From positions 1 through 64,000 of the forward strand of contig JAHDWJ010000012.1 of assembly GCA_023384415.1 (NCBI GenBank): a stretch of 64,000 bases of DNA, read 5' to 3'. A model generated the notes under the pieces. It did no database searches. It saw nothing but the letters and a program-made list of their open reading frames with translations, and had not been told where the DNA came from. The stretch comes from Anaerolineae bacterium. GTDB lineage: Bacteria; Chloroflexota; Anaerolineae; Promineifilales; Promineifilaceae. How positions within the stretch are numbered: position 1 is the first letter of the stretch; each line of letters starts with the position of its first letter. The translations under genes were made by a program, and so were the position numbers. This document shows positions 16,932 to 26,494 of this stretch, piece by piece.

Positions 16932-17098
16932 ATGCTGGCAAAACCAATACACCATTACACCGGTACACCAACAACTAACAGGATAATACGCGGCCGCAGT
17001 TCATCCCAGTTACAAATATCATTGATTGGCAAGATGAACGACGCCATCTAACGCTTAACCACCGGCCGCCATCTGTTGGGTGAACTAGCCTTTACTAT

Positions 17099-18286
17099 TT
17101 ACTCATCCAACTGACCGGTAACAAATCGGCGAGCCGTTTCTGCTAAAATCGCTGCTCCCAGAGGCATGACGCTCTCATCAATATCGAAAATATCGGTGTG
17201 ATGATTACGCATCATCCCATCAGGAATTTCCGCACCCAGGAAGAACATGGCCCCCGGGGCTTTTTGGGTCATATAGGCAAAATCCTCAGCCCCCATGCCA
17301 AACGGCTCATCCTTAATGGCCGCGTTGTAGCCAAAATCATGGGCTACTTGCCGCATCCAATCGTTTACCTGCTTATCGTTGATCATGGCTGGATACCCTC
17401 TGGTCAACTCAAAGCGGTAAGAGCCGCCCATCATTTCACTCAGGCGTAAGGCATTTTCAACTTCAAACCACAACTTTTCACGGGTGGGTTGGTCAAAGGA
17501 GCGGATGGTGCCGGCCAGATGAACTTCGCCAGGAATGACGTTGGTGGCGGAACCGGCTTGAATCATGCCCAGACTGACCACGCAGGGGTGAAGGGGGTTG
17601 ATGCGTCGGGAAGGGATGGCGTAAATGTCGGGCAAAATTGAGGCGAGCATGTGTAGGGGGTCGCTGCCTTCATGGGGAGCTGCCCCATGTCCCCCATCGC
17701 CCTGTATCCAGGCCCGGAAGGAATCCACGTTAGCCAGGCTGGGACCATCGCTAAAATGGAGTTCCCCGCTGGGCACGTTGGAGATGACATGAAGGGCAAT
17801 CACCCGGTCTACCCCTTCCATGGCCCCGTCGTCAATCATGGCGGTAGCCCCACTGATCCCATTGGCCCCGAACGCTTCTTCGGATGGCTGGAAGAGGAAA
17901 CGGACGCGGCCGCGCCATTCTTCCTCTGCCATACTTTGTTTCAACAGGTGGGCCGCGCCCAGGAGCATCGCCGTGTGAGCATCATGGCCGCAGGCGTGCA
18001 TCACCCCATCATTTTGCGAGGCATAAACCAGCCCTGTCTTTTCTTGTATGGGCAGGGCGTCCATATCCGCACGGATAGCAATGACTGGGCCATCCCCACT
18101 GCCTATTTCGCCAATGACACCGGTCTTGCCAACACCGGTTCTGATGGTAATGCCGCCGATCTCTTGTAAGGTATCGGCAACCAGAGCGGCTGTCCGTACT
18201 TCTTGAAAGCCCAGCTCTGGATAAGCATGAATATCACGACGCAAGCGAATAAGTTCTTCTTGCATCGCCCTGGCACGGTCTAACAT
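17099..18286 (-). CDS. M20D-family amidohydrolase
   Basis: 395 residues. The family includes hippurate hydrolase, IAA-amino acid hydrolase and N-acetyl-diaminopimelate deacetylase, which cleave N-acyl amino acids with a two-metal centre. Visible: IAIRADMDALP near residue 69, HACGHDAHTAMLLG near 97, the catalytic glutamate in FQPSEE near 133 and GAEDFAY near 337. GAAGGAG lies nine bases before the ATG. It follows the RNase J gene by 47 bases on the same strand. The substrate cannot be read from the sequence. Confidence 0.9.
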   Translation of the reverse strand: MLDRARAMQEELIRLRRDIHAYPELGFQEVRTAALVADTLQEIGGITIRTGVGKTGVIGEIGSGDGPVIAIRADMDALPIQEKTGLVYASQNDGVMHACGHDAHTAMLLGAAHLLKQSMAEEEWRGRVRFLFQPSEEAFGANGISGATAMIDDGAMEGVDRVIALHVISNVPSGELHFSDGPSLANVDSFRAWIQGDGGHGAAPHEGSDPLHMLASILPDIYAIPSRRINPLHPCVVSLGMIQAGSATNVIPGEVHLAGTIRSFDQPTREKLWFEVENALRLSEMMGGSYRFELTRGYPAMINDKQVNDWMRQVAHDFGYNAAIKDEPFGMGAEDFAYMTQKAPGAMFFLGAEIPDGMMRNHHTDIFDIDESVMPLGAAILAETARRFVTGQLDE

Positions 18287-18333
18287 GATTATTACTCCTT
18301 CGAAAATGTCGGTTTTGGATCTACTGCGATTTG

Positions 18334-19977
18334 TTACTGTACGATGACGTAGATGAGCGGCCGCCGGCCGGTTTCAGTGTACAGATAACGGCTCAACGCT
18401 TCTTCGATGCGGGTTTCCAGCACTTCCGAACCAGCCTGATAGATGGAGAGGGTGCGGGTAACAACCTCTTCTGCCCCTTCCAACAGCCCTTCGGCCTGCT
18501 CTTTTTCCAGATTGGCAAACCCACGAGTGATAATGCGCGGCCGCTTCCGTACCTTGCCCTTCTCATCCAGACTGACGGCGACCATAAAGAAGCCATTTTC
18601 GGCCAATTTCTCTCGGTCACGCATGACAGGAATATCAATATCCCCCACACTTTCCCCGGAAACAAATACATACCCACCAGGCAGCCGCTCGCCAACAGTC
18701 AATTTGTCCTCAGTCAACTCTAAAATGGTGCCATTTTCCACCACGGCGATATGGTCAGCGGCGATGCCCATCTCCTGGGCGATTTTGCCGTGCTGCACCA
18801 GGTGGCGTAACTCACCATGAATGGGGACAAAGAAGCGCGGCCGCACCAGGTTAATCATCAGCTTCATCTCTTCGCGGCTGGCATGACCAGAGACATGCAC
18901 CTGAGCGATATGCTCATACACCACATCTGCCCCCTGCTGCATCAACCGGTTAATAATGCGGCTGACAAACTCCTCATTGCCCGGAATCGTATGGGCCGAC
19001 AACACCACCGTATCTCCAGGTTGAATCCGTAAATTGCGGTGCCGTCCGTGGGCCAACCGCCCCATCACCGAGGTTGGCTCCCCTTGTGAGCCAGTGGCCA
19101 TGACGGCTACCTGGTTGGCCGGATATTTATTCACCTGCTCGATATCAATCAACATACCATCAGGAATGTCCAGATACCCCAGGCGACGGGCCATTTTGGT
19201 GTTTTCCCGCATAGAGCGGCCGGTGATGGCGAGCTTGCGGTTATATTTTGCGGCCGCGTTCGCCACCTGTTGAATCCGCGAAATAAGCGAAGCAAACGAG
19301 GCTACAATAATCCGCCCCTCAGCCCGCTTAAACAGATCATCAAACGCCTGAGTAATCACCGCCTCCGAAGGGGTCCAGCCTGGCCGCTCCGCATTGGTGC
19401 TATCCGCCAACAAACACAACACCCCACGCGCCGAAAACTCGGCCAGCTTGGCGAAATCAGGGGCCCAGCCATCCACTGGGGTATGGTCAAACTTATAATC
19501 CCCCGTATGGACCACCAGCCCGACCGGCGTGGTAATACCAAACCCTACACAGTCAGGGATACTATGGGCCACATGGAACGGCTCAACCAAAAACGGGCCA
19601 ATTGCCAACGCATCGCCAGCCTGGAACGTTTTCATACTCACCTTGCCCGCGAGGCCAGCTTCCTTGAGCTTGATCTCAATCAACCCCATCGTCAGCGGCG
19701 TGGCATAAATTGGGGCGTTAATCTCCTTCATCAGGTGAGGCAAAGCCCCTACATGGTCTTCGTGCCCATGGGTAATCAGAACTGCCTTCACCCGTTCCCG
19801 CTTATCCAAAAGATACTGATAATCAGGAATAATCAAATCAATGCCCAACATATCATTTTCGGGAAACATCAACCCGGCATCTACAATGAGAATATGCTCC
19901 TCAAACTCAATGACAGTCATATTCTTGCCAATTTCCCCCAGTCCACCCAAGGGAACAATCCGTAATTTCTTACTCAT
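18334..19977 (-). CDS. rnj: ribonuclease J
   Basis: 547 residues, a metallo-beta-lactamase/beta-CASP RNase with 5'-3' exonuclease and endonuclease activity in mRNA turnover and rRNA maturation. Visible: THGHEDHVGALPHL (metal-binding HxHxDH) near residue 75, HTGDYKFD near 160, the beta-CASP region to about residue 360, VHVSGHASREEMK near 367 and PIHGELRHL near 391, then the C-terminal domain. An in-frame ATG lies 96 bases upstream, but TAGGAG seven bases before 19977 and the standard N-terminus SKKLRIVPLGGLGEIG decide the start. Confidence 0.96.
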   Translation of the reverse strand: MSKKLRIVPLGGLGEIGKNMTVIEFEEHILIVDAGLMFPENDMLGIDLIIPDYQYLLDKRERVKAVLITHGHEDHVGALPHLMKEINAPIYATPLTMGLIEIKLKEAGLAGKVSMKTFQAGDALAIGPFLVEPFHVAHSIPDCVGFGITTPVGLVVHTGDYKFDHTPVDGWAPDFAKLAEFSARGVLCLLADSTNAERPGWTPSEAVITQAFDDLFKRAEGRIIVASFASLISRIQQVANAAAKYNRKLAITGRSMRENTKMARRLGYLDIPDGMLIDIEQVNKYPANQVAVMATGSQGEPTSVMGRLAHGRHRNLRIQPGDTVVLSAHTIPGNEEFVSRIINRLMQQGADVVYEHIAQVHVSGHASREEMKLMINLVRPRFFVPIHGELRHLVQHGKIAQEMGIAADHIAVVENGTILELTEDKLTVGERLPGGYVFVSGESVGDIDIPVMRDREKLAENGFFMVAVSLDEKGKVRKRPRIITRGFANLEKEQAEGLLEGAEEVVTRTLSIYQAGSEVLETRIEEALSRYLYTETGRRPLIYVIVQ

Positions 19978-20029
19978 ACAAACTCCTACATAAGTAGGGC
20001 GATTTAATGAACCGCCCCGAAGATTTACC

Positions 20030-20068
20030 AAAACAAAGAAATCCGATCTCATGCCGAAATCGGACTTC
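20030..20068 (-). terminator. terminator-like hairpin after the PP2C gene
   Basis: Minus strand stem GAAGTCCGAT/ATCGGATTTC with an 11-base loop, followed by TTTGTTTTGG. It is 44 bases after the PP2C stop and before the RNase J gene. Confidence 0.6.
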
Positions 20069-20112
20069 TGCAATCATTCTCAGAGCTTAACCCCCCGTAA
20101 TGGCTCCGCGAT

Positions 20113-21000
20113 TTACACGTTGAACAAGACCCACAACACCGTGGCAATGAAGATAAACAATGCACAAATAAAGAAGGTAAACGCCCATTGAGAAAAAGAA
20201 GAACTGGCTGGCATACTGCTTACTTTGGACGCGGCCGCGGTATCCCGCACATCAATCAAAATAACCGAAATATTATCTCCGCCCCCACGAGCATTAGCCA
20301 AATTAATTAACAACTCCGGGGCCTCTTGCAGCGTATTCCCCTGAATAATCTCCGCCATCTCACTATCCCGCACATAATTTGTCAACCCATCAGAACAGAG
20401 CAACAGGCGGTCCCCCGGTTCAACCTGCAACTGAAATAAATCCACTTCAACATCATCCTCAGACCCCAGGCTGCCTAAAATAACATTGCGGCGAGGATGA
20501 TTCTCAGCTTCTTCCGGAGTGATCGCCCCCTCCTCAACCAATCGGGCCACCAAACTTTGATCTTTGGTAATCTGCTTAATCACCCCATCACGATAATGAT
20601 ACCCCCGGCTGTCCCCCACATTGGCAAACGTCACCCGGTCGCCATCAATTACTACAGCCACCATCGTCGTCGCCATTCGAGATTTACCATCATCATGCTC
20701 CATCATCAGGCGGCGCAAATCCTGATTCGCCGCCTTCATCGCCTTCACCAACCGCCTGGCCCAATCCCGTTCCCCCTTCGCCGCCAGGTAATGATAGCGC
20801 ATTCGTTCCGTGGCGTGTTGGCTGGCTATTTCCCCTGCATCCATACCTCCTGCCCCATCAGCCAAAATATAACACCAGCCATTTTGGTACGCTTCTTCGG
20901 CCTGAGTAGGTTCACAAGAAGCATAAAAATCTTCATTGTGATCCCGTACTCGGCCCACATCCGTTTTAAGAACCGCTGTAATAGGTGGATTAGGCATCAT
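20113..21000 (-). CDS. PP2C-type Ser/Thr phosphatase with C-terminal membrane segment
   Basis: 295 residues. It removes phosphate from Ser/Thr residues and normally opposes PknB-type kinases. PP2C motifs in order: RDHNED (~residue 18), ADGAGGMDAGE (~48), RMATTMVAVV (~107), NVGDSRGYHY (~127), LCSDGLTNY (~201) and GGGDNISVILID (~244). A hydrophobic segment at ~270-292 places the catalytic domain at the cytoplasmic face. It is divergent from the kinase-propeller gene at 21272. TATAAT ends six bases before the first ATG, and no ribosome binding site is seen. A second ATG follows immediately. Confidence 0.93.
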   Translation of the reverse strand: MMPNPPITAVLKTDVGRVRDHNEDFYASCEPTQAEEAYQNGWCYILADGAGGMDAGEIASQHATERMRYHYLAAKGERDWARRLVKAMKAANQDLRRLMMEHDDGKSRMATTMVAVVIDGDRVTFANVGDSRGYHYRDGVIKQITKDQSLVARLVEEGAITPEEAENHPRRNVILGSLGSEDDVEVDLFQLQVEPGDRLLLCSDGLTNYVRDSEMAEIIQGNTLQEAPELLINLANARGGGDNISVILIDVRDTAAASKVSSMPASSSFSQWAFTFFICALFIFIATVLWVLFNV

Positions 21001-21006
21001 AACCCA

Positions 21007-21012
21007 ATTATA
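21007..21012 (-). promoter_or_regulatory. -10 box placing transcription start at the ATG
   Basis: Perfect TATAAT on the minus strand, six bases before the ATG at 21000. This suggests a leaderless transcript for the PP2C gene. The -35 region is A-rich with no good match. Confidence 0.5.
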
Positions 21013-21089
21013 CAATATGTTGTTTTTTCACCCAGAAAGGTAAAGATTTGCTTTCAGCCACCTGACCCATTACCCCAAATAATTGCTTT

Positions 21090-21119
21090 ATGACAAAACT
21101 GGCACGATTCCGGTATAAT
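21090..21119 (+). promoter_or_regulatory. promoter of the kinase gene
   Basis: ATGACA (21090-21095), an 18-base spacer and TATAAT (21114-21119). The start point near 21126 leaves a leader of about 145 bases before the kinase ATG. The leader contains further AT-rich possibilities around 21213. Confidence 0.6.
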
Positions 21120-21271
21120 AGAGCCATATACTTTCATCAATCATTCATAAGCCAGTTTCATAAAAGTCCACAGTCAGTTTTATATCCTCTTACCTCTGGT
21201 AAGATCAGGTGACTATAAACTAACTGGCCATAAATTATCCCTTCCATTATGCATCCAAGGTTCTCTTAAAC

Positions 21272-23239
21272 ATGAGTGGAATAACAACCAGGCAGCTAAC
21301 TGGCAAACGTGACCGTGTTGTCAACCTCAACCAAAAATCCCAATTACAACCAGGTGACATCCTCCAGGATCGCTACCGAATCATGGGCACATTAGGTGTA
21401 GGGGGATTTAGTGCCGTCTATCAGGCACGTGACCTGCGCTTTGCCAATGTAACTAAACTTTGTGCCATCAAAGAAATGACCAATATGGCCTCAGACCCCC
21501 AACTACGCGAATTAACTATTCGTTCGTTTGAGCGGGAAGCCAGTATTTTAGCTACCCTTGACCACCCGGCTATCGTAGACGTTTACGACTTTTTCAGCGA
21601 AAGTGATCGCAGTTACCTCGTCCAAGAGTTCATTCGTGGGAAAGACCTGGATGCCTATTTAGAAACCAACGAAGGCAAAATGATCCCCCAAGAAATCGTA
21701 ATAGATTGGGCTTTGCAACTATCTGATGTACTCATTTACCTACACGGTCAAAAACCCCAGCCCATTGTCTTCCGCGACCTCAAACCTTCTAACATCATGC
21801 TTGACCCCTTTGGTCGAATAACACTGATTGATTTTGGTATCGCTAAAATTTTTGAGGGGGGAGAAAAAGGAACAATGGTTGGAACAGAAGGGTATTCACC
21901 CCCAGAACAATACCGCGGGGAAGCAACCACGGCGGGTGATATTTACGCATTAGGGGCCACCCTTCATCATTTATTGACCTTACAGGATCCCCGACTTGAA
22001 CCCCCATTCTCCTTCACAGAGCGCCCCATACGGGTTATCAACAACTCCGTTTCACCAGCCCTTGAAGCAATGATCATGCGCTGCTTGTCTTATCAACCGA
22101 AAGATAGGTATCAAAATGGCTTAGAGTTCAAAGAAGCCTTATTAACCATTATCCAAACAAACCACCCCCCCTCTCCAACTACAAAAATTGGCACGGGGGC
22201 ACTTAATATAAGCAGTCCTGAAAACAGGGAGCAAAACATCCCTTCCCCGCGGGAAGATCCAATTACCACAACTGGTTCGCTGGGCATTGTCCCCCTTTGG
22301 ACATTTAAATGCGAAGATGAAATTCGCTCCAAACCAGCCGTTGATAGCAATCTGGTTTTTGTAGGTGCGTTTGATAACAACCTTTATGCCGTAAAAGCCA
22401 ATAGCGGTGAGTTTTTTTGGAAATATCCCGCCAATGATGAAATTGCCTCATCTCCATTTGTCTATAATCATCAGGTTTATATTGGCTCAGCCGATAATCA
22501 TTTATATTGTGTAAAACAGCATAATGGTCGCTTAAACTGGCGATTTGAAACACAAGGACCAGTTTATTCCTCTCCCAGGGCTGACTTTGATCACGTATTC
22601 TTTGGTTCAGATGATGCCCATTTATATGCCGTCAATGCTAGTAATGGGAAATTAGCCTGGAAAGCCCAGGTTCATGGAGCGGTACGCTCGTCTCCCTGTA
22701 TCCATGATGAATTGATCATTATAGGTACAGAGGGGGGCTATGTTTTTGCCGTAGATTTAAGTGGCAAGGTCAAGTGGCAATATCAGGCACGTCGTTCCAT
22801 TGTTTCTACACCAGTTGTGGTTGATGACATGGTTATTTTTGGTTCGTATGATGCTACTATCTATGCGTTGGATGTAACTTCAGGGTGGGCTGTATGGCAG
22901 GTGAGAACCAAACGACCGATTGTTTCATCACCGGTAGTAAGTGGGGATATGCTGTTTATTGGCTCATCCGATGGCAGTTTGTACGCGGTTGACATTAAGC
23001 GAGGTCAAAAGATGTGGACCTTCGATACAGATGGTCAAGTAGCTTCTTCTCCAGCTGTATGGGAAAGATCAGTTTATTTTGGTTCAACTGATGGATATGT
23101 GTACAGTGTAGATATGAAGCGAGGTCAAAAACGTTGGCGCTATCAGACCGGAGGTATGGTCATTGGCTCACCGACCATCGTAAACGGTATTCTATATATC
23201 GGGTCAACGGACAAGAAGCTGTATGCCCTACCAGTGTGA
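21272..23239 (+). CDS. Ser/Thr protein kinase fused to a PQQ-type beta-propeller
   Basis: 655 residues. Residues ~33-290 form a Hanks-type kinase: glycine loop GTLGVGGFSAVY, CAIKEM with the ATP lysine, FRDLKPSN (Phe in place of the usual His of HRD) and LIDFGIAK. Residues ~345-655 are about eight repeats of the PQQ-like form, each with a G-S/A-x-D...YAV/A core (e.g. FVGAFDNNLYAVKAN, YIGSADNHLYCVKQ). No membrane segment lies between them, so the propeller should be cytoplasmic and may bind protein or ligand. No good ribosome binding site is seen. A PP2C gene follows. Confidence 0.92.
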   Translation: MSGITTRQLTGKRDRVVNLNQKSQLQPGDILQDRYRIMGTLGVGGFSAVYQARDLRFANVTKLCAIKEMTNMASDPQLRELTIRSFEREASILATLDHPAIVDVYDFFSESDRSYLVQEFIRGKDLDAYLETNEGKMIPQEIVIDWALQLSDVLIYLHGQKPQPIVFRDLKPSNIMLDPFGRITLIDFGIAKIFEGGEKGTMVGTEGYSPPEQYRGEATTAGDIYALGATLHHLLTLQDPRLEPPFSFTERPIRVINNSVSPALEAMIMRCLSYQPKDRYQNGLEFKEALLTIIQTNHPPSPTTKIGTGALNISSPENREQNIPSPREDPITTTGSLGIVPLWTFKCEDEIRSKPAVDSNLVFVGAFDNNLYAVKANSGEFFWKYPANDEIASSPFVYNHQVYIGSADNHLYCVKQHNGRLNWRFETQGPVYSSPRADFDHVFFGSDDAHLYAVNASNGKLAWKAQVHGAVRSSPCIHDELIIIGTEGGYVFAVDLSGKVKWQYQARRSIVSTPVVVDDMVIFGSYDATIYALDVTSGWAVWQVRTKRPIVSSPVVSGDMLFIGSSDGSLYAVDIKRGQKMWTFDTDGQVASSPAVWERSVYFGSTDGYVYSVDMKRGQKRWRYQTGGMVIGSPTIVNGILYIGSTDKKLYALPV

Positions 23240-23368
23240 TATAAAGGCGGTGTTTTACGCCAGCAGATTGACTATCATGTTTTGTGCGTCAGCTATAGAT
23301 TTGGCGCACACCCACCTAAACAGTTACAATTTTCATTCCTAAGCAGTTACCTGGAAAAGAGAAAAATC

Positions 23369-24361
23369 GTGTCAGGACAACAAGAAACCCATCCCTTCAC
23401 TGATGATAATAAGGAAATAGATAGCAAGCCGCTGGTTATTTTGGAAACTAAGCCGCTATTTCCTTCGGTTGTTTTAATGGATGAAGAGAAAAATACAGAT
23501 ACGGCGCCGTTGCCCCTAGAGCAAAATAATGTTGATATTATGGAGACGGTTATTAGCCGAACGCCAGTAGATCCACCCATCACCCCGTATATTCAGGTGG
23601 TGCAGCGATGCCATGTCGGACAGATTCGCCGCCGTAATGAGGATTCTTCTTGTGTTTTTGTAACTGAGAATGGGGGCGAAGAAGTACTGCCCGCCATTGG
23701 CCTTTTTGTTGTGGCTGATGGCATGGGAGGGCATTTTGCCGGACATGAGGCCAGCCGGAAAGCATCGCGGCTTTTTATGCACCATTTGTTGGAAAAGGTA
23801 TATTTGCCGCTTTTACAACGGGATGGCCCTTCTGGGTACCAGGAGCCGATTCAAGAGGTGATGCTGCGTGGGGTACAGGTGGCTCATCAAGCGTTACAAA
23901 ATCCTGATCCCGAAAAAGATAGTGGAACGACGCTAACTGGGGCCTTGATGGTGGGGAAACGGCTGTATGTTGTTCATGTTGGTGATACGCGAGCTTATTT
24001 GTTAAGTGATGGTCATTTGGAACAGATTACAACGGATCACTCGATTGTGCAGCGGCTCATTGATGCTGGACAGTTAACTTCAGATGAAGCGGCGTTGTAC
24101 CCCCAAAAGAATTTATTGTATCGTGCCTTAGGGCAGCAAGGAAATTTAGATGTGGATGCTTATACCAGGTCTCTCCCACGTAAAGGGCTGCTGCTGCTGT
24201 GTAGTGATGGGTTGTGGGGGCTGATAAATGATGAAGTTATCAGTGAGGTGTTGCAGCGGGATATTTCGTTGGCTGAAAAAGCGGATACGTTGTTACAATT
24301 GGCTCTCCAGGCGGGAGGGCATGATAATATAACAGGTATTCTTGTGGATTTTGCTGTCTAA
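23369..24361 (+). CDS. PP2C-type Ser/Thr phosphatase
   Basis: 330 residues from GTG at 23369; a TTG 87 bases earlier is also open, so the start is uncertain. About 75 N-terminal residues are polar and unstructured-looking. Then the PP2C domain: RRRNEDSS, VADGMGGHFAGHEAS, DSGTTLTGALM, HVGDTRAYL, LCSDGLWGL and GGHDNITGILVD. No membrane segment. It lies 129 bases after the kinase-propeller gene and before a vWA gene on the same strand. It may reverse that kinase's phosphorylations. Confidence 0.9.
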   Translation: MSGQQETHPFTDDNKEIDSKPLVILETKPLFPSVVLMDEEKNTDTAPLPLEQNNVDIMETVISRTPVDPPITPYIQVVQRCHVGQIRRRNEDSSCVFVTENGGEEVLPAIGLFVVADGMGGHFAGHEASRKASRLFMHHLLEKVYLPLLQRDGPSGYQEPIQEVMLRGVQVAHQALQNPDPEKDSGTTLTGALMVGKRLYVVHVGDTRAYLLSDGHLEQITTDHSIVQRLIDAGQLTSDEAALYPQKNLLYRALGQQGNLDVDAYTRSLPRKGLLLLCSDGLWGLINDEVISEVLQRDISLAEKADTLLQLALQAGGHDNITGILVDFAV

Positions 24362-24468
24362 ACAGGTTGTTTTGCATCTTCTCAATCGTTCGGAGTATAC
24401 CTTGTGCCTACCCCCATAAAGAGTATGGCTTTGTTTTTTTGAAAAGATGCCTTTGGTAGTTTGAACTC

Positions 24469-25716
24469 ATGGAAAAAGCCCTCAACATCACGATCCAGGC
24501 AACAACAAACAAACTCGGGGCTTTACACGCTTCCCAGCTTGTTTATTTGTTGGTTTCTATTCAACCCCCGGCTGAGTTTCAGCAGACGCGGACTTCGCTT
24601 AATATTTGCCTGGTTATTGACCGGAGTACTTCTATGCGGGAGGAGCGGTTGGATCAGGTCAAGGCCGCGGCCGCGCTCATCTTAGAGAAGCTCACCCCCA
24701 GTGATACCCTTTCTGTCATCTCCTTTAGTGACCGGGCTGAGGTTGTTGTTCCCAATAGTCCTGTTACCAACCGCACCTTACTTATGGCTCGGGTACAGAG
24801 CATTCAAGCCTCTGGGGGCACAGAGATTTATCAGGGGTTGGCCATGGGGATGCAAGAGCTGGCTAAATACCTGGGCAAACAAGGCATCAGCCACCTTGTT
24901 CTCCTCACTGATGGTCACACTTATGGCGATGCCGGCCAATGTATTGAGTTAGCTCAACGAGCTGCCAGCCGGAGCATTGGCATTAGCGCCTTGGGTATCG
25001 GCACGGAATGGAACGACCAATTTCTGGATGCCCTGGTCGCCCCTTCAGGAGGGCAATCTGCTTATATAGACGACCCCAACCGTATCTTAGACCTGCTTCA
25101 GGAACGAATTAAAGGATTAGGAGCTGCTTATGCTCACAATCTACGCATTTTGCCCCATTTCCCTGACAATGTAAATGTAATTTCTGCTTTTAAGACAGCC
25201 CCATTTGCCCAACCCCTCTCCCTTACCAGTAAAGGCATTAACATTGGTGCCCTAGAAGGGGGGCATACTCTTGCTATTCTTCTCGAAGTTAATATTCCCC
25301 CATCATCAGCCGGGGAAACCCTCGTCTTACCTTTAGGGATTGTGGCTGATATTCCTCAGTTTCATCTGCAAAATCAGGAGTTTACTACCCAGTTCATGCT
25401 CAACATTGTGTCTGGCCATCCCCTGGCCGAGCCACCGAATGATTTAGTAGAAGCAGTGCAGGTCTTAAATCTATACCGAATGAGTGAAAAAGCATGGCAA
25501 GAGATAGAAACCGGCCACCTGGATAAAGCGACTAAACGAATGGAACGTTTAACAACACGCCTGTTTGAGGCCGGCTACCATCAATTGGCTCAAAATGCCC
25601 GGCAAGAAACTGAACTGTTAGAAAAACAGGGTACAATTTCTTTAGAAGGTCGCAAAAAGTTGAAGTATGGTACTCGTGCCCTGATTACACCTAAAAATAT
25701 GCCATTGGAAGAGTAA
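24469..25716 (+). CDS. von Willebrand factor A domain protein
   Basis: 415 residues. The vWA domain (about residues 42-220) has an intact MIDAS metal site: CLVIDRSTSM (DxSxS), the threonine in SGGTEIYQGL and LLTDGHTYGD. The rest is a beta-rich region (residues ~225-330) and a helical C-terminus with KATKRMERLTTRLFEAG. No signal peptide or membrane segment, so it should be cytoplasmic. Four bases separate it from the FHA gene, a clear operon. Family members scaffold protein complexes; TerY-type vWA proteins pair with PP2C phosphatases and kinases as here. Confidence 0.88.
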   Translation: MEKALNITIQATTNKLGALHASQLVYLLVSIQPPAEFQQTRTSLNICLVIDRSTSMREERLDQVKAAAALILEKLTPSDTLSVISFSDRAEVVVPNSPVTNRTLLMARVQSIQASGGTEIYQGLAMGMQELAKYLGKQGISHLVLLTDGHTYGDAGQCIELAQRAASRSIGISALGIGTEWNDQFLDALVAPSGGQSAYIDDPNRILDLLQERIKGLGAAYAHNLRILPHFPDNVNVISAFKTAPFAQPLSLTSKGINIGALEGGHTLAILLEVNIPPSSAGETLVLPLGIVADIPQFHLQNQEFTTQFMLNIVSGHPLAEPPNDLVEAVQVLNLYRMSEKAWQEIETGHLDKATKRMERLTTRLFEAGYHQLAQNARQETELLEKQGTISLEGRKKLKYGTRALITPKNMPLEE

Positions 25717-25719
25717 CCT

Positions 25720-26313
25720 ATGACGACTTGCCCTGAGTGTGGACATCAGGAAAAATCAGGAGCCTTGTTTTGCAGTGAATGCGGCCGCTTCCTGCTTGAT
25801 GAACGACTAAAGCCGCAGGCAAAACCCAACGCACCGCCTACGTTCAACCGGGCTGGGAGCCAGTTTGACACCGGCAAACACCCTAACCTGCACACCAAAG
25901 AGTTCAAATATCGCCCGCCCTTCGCAGAAAACCTGCCTCCCCCACCTCCCAACCTTGTCGGCTTAGAACTCGGCCCAGAAGTCGAAGTTCAACCCATTAT
26001 TTTCATAGTACCCAACAGCGGCCGGCGTATTCGTTTAGAGTTACGAGATGAAATCACCATCGGGCGCAGCGACCCCGCCAGCTCTACCTTACCGGCTCTT
26101 GATCTGGCCCGCGACAATGGAGCACAACTTGGCGTCTCCCGCTCCCATGCCCTCATCCAAAAAGTTGACCGGGGCGTCACCATCATGGACTTAGGTAGCA
26201 CCAACGGAACTTACCTCAACAATTACCGTCTACCCCCAGACCTCCCTTATGCTTTACGCAGCGGTGACGAAGTCCGGTTCAGTCACTTACTCGTTCATAT
26301 CTTCTTTGGCTAA
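25720..26313 (+). CDS. zinc ribbon-FHA domain protein
   Basis: 197 residues. Residues ~4-23 are a zinc ribbon (CPECG, then CSECGR). A Pro-rich linker of about 60 residues follows. Residues ~105-197 are an FHA domain with ITIGRSD, GVSRSHALI and DLGSTNGTYLNN, the residues that contact phosphothreonine. FHA proteins bind phosphorylated partners, so this is a likely reader of the adjacent kinases. It starts four bases after the vWA stop. Confidence 0.93.
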   Translation: MTTCPECGHQEKSGALFCSECGRFLLDERLKPQAKPNAPPTFNRAGSQFDTGKHPNLHTKEFKYRPPFAENLPPPPPNLVGLELGPEVEVQPIIFIVPNSGRRIRLELRDEITIGRSDPASSTLPALDLARDNGAQLGVSRSHALIQKVDRGVTIMDLGSTNGTYLNNYRLPPDLPYALRSGDEVRFSHLLVHIFFG

Positions 26314-26494
26314 TGAATCTGCTCATTCCTGATAAGCCACTGAACTTCTTGTTATACTGGCTTTGGCAACTCCCTGCCCGTGCCAATAGTGGCAAAATGT
26401 CATATCATGCCCATTATCAGTATACCCCCTTTACTGGCGAGCAAATATGCCCGGTCTGGGTTAATAACTCAAGAGTAACGTTAAAGGCAAATTT

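Noticed and set aside
19270..19965. 231-codon plus-strand frame
   Set aside because: Antisense shadow of RNase J; Arg/Pro/Asn-rich with no domain.
20113..26313. Type VI secretion regulatory locus (PpkA/PppA/Fha)
   Set aside because: No structural secretion gene is present and the gene types differ (propeller kinase, zinc ribbon-FHA).
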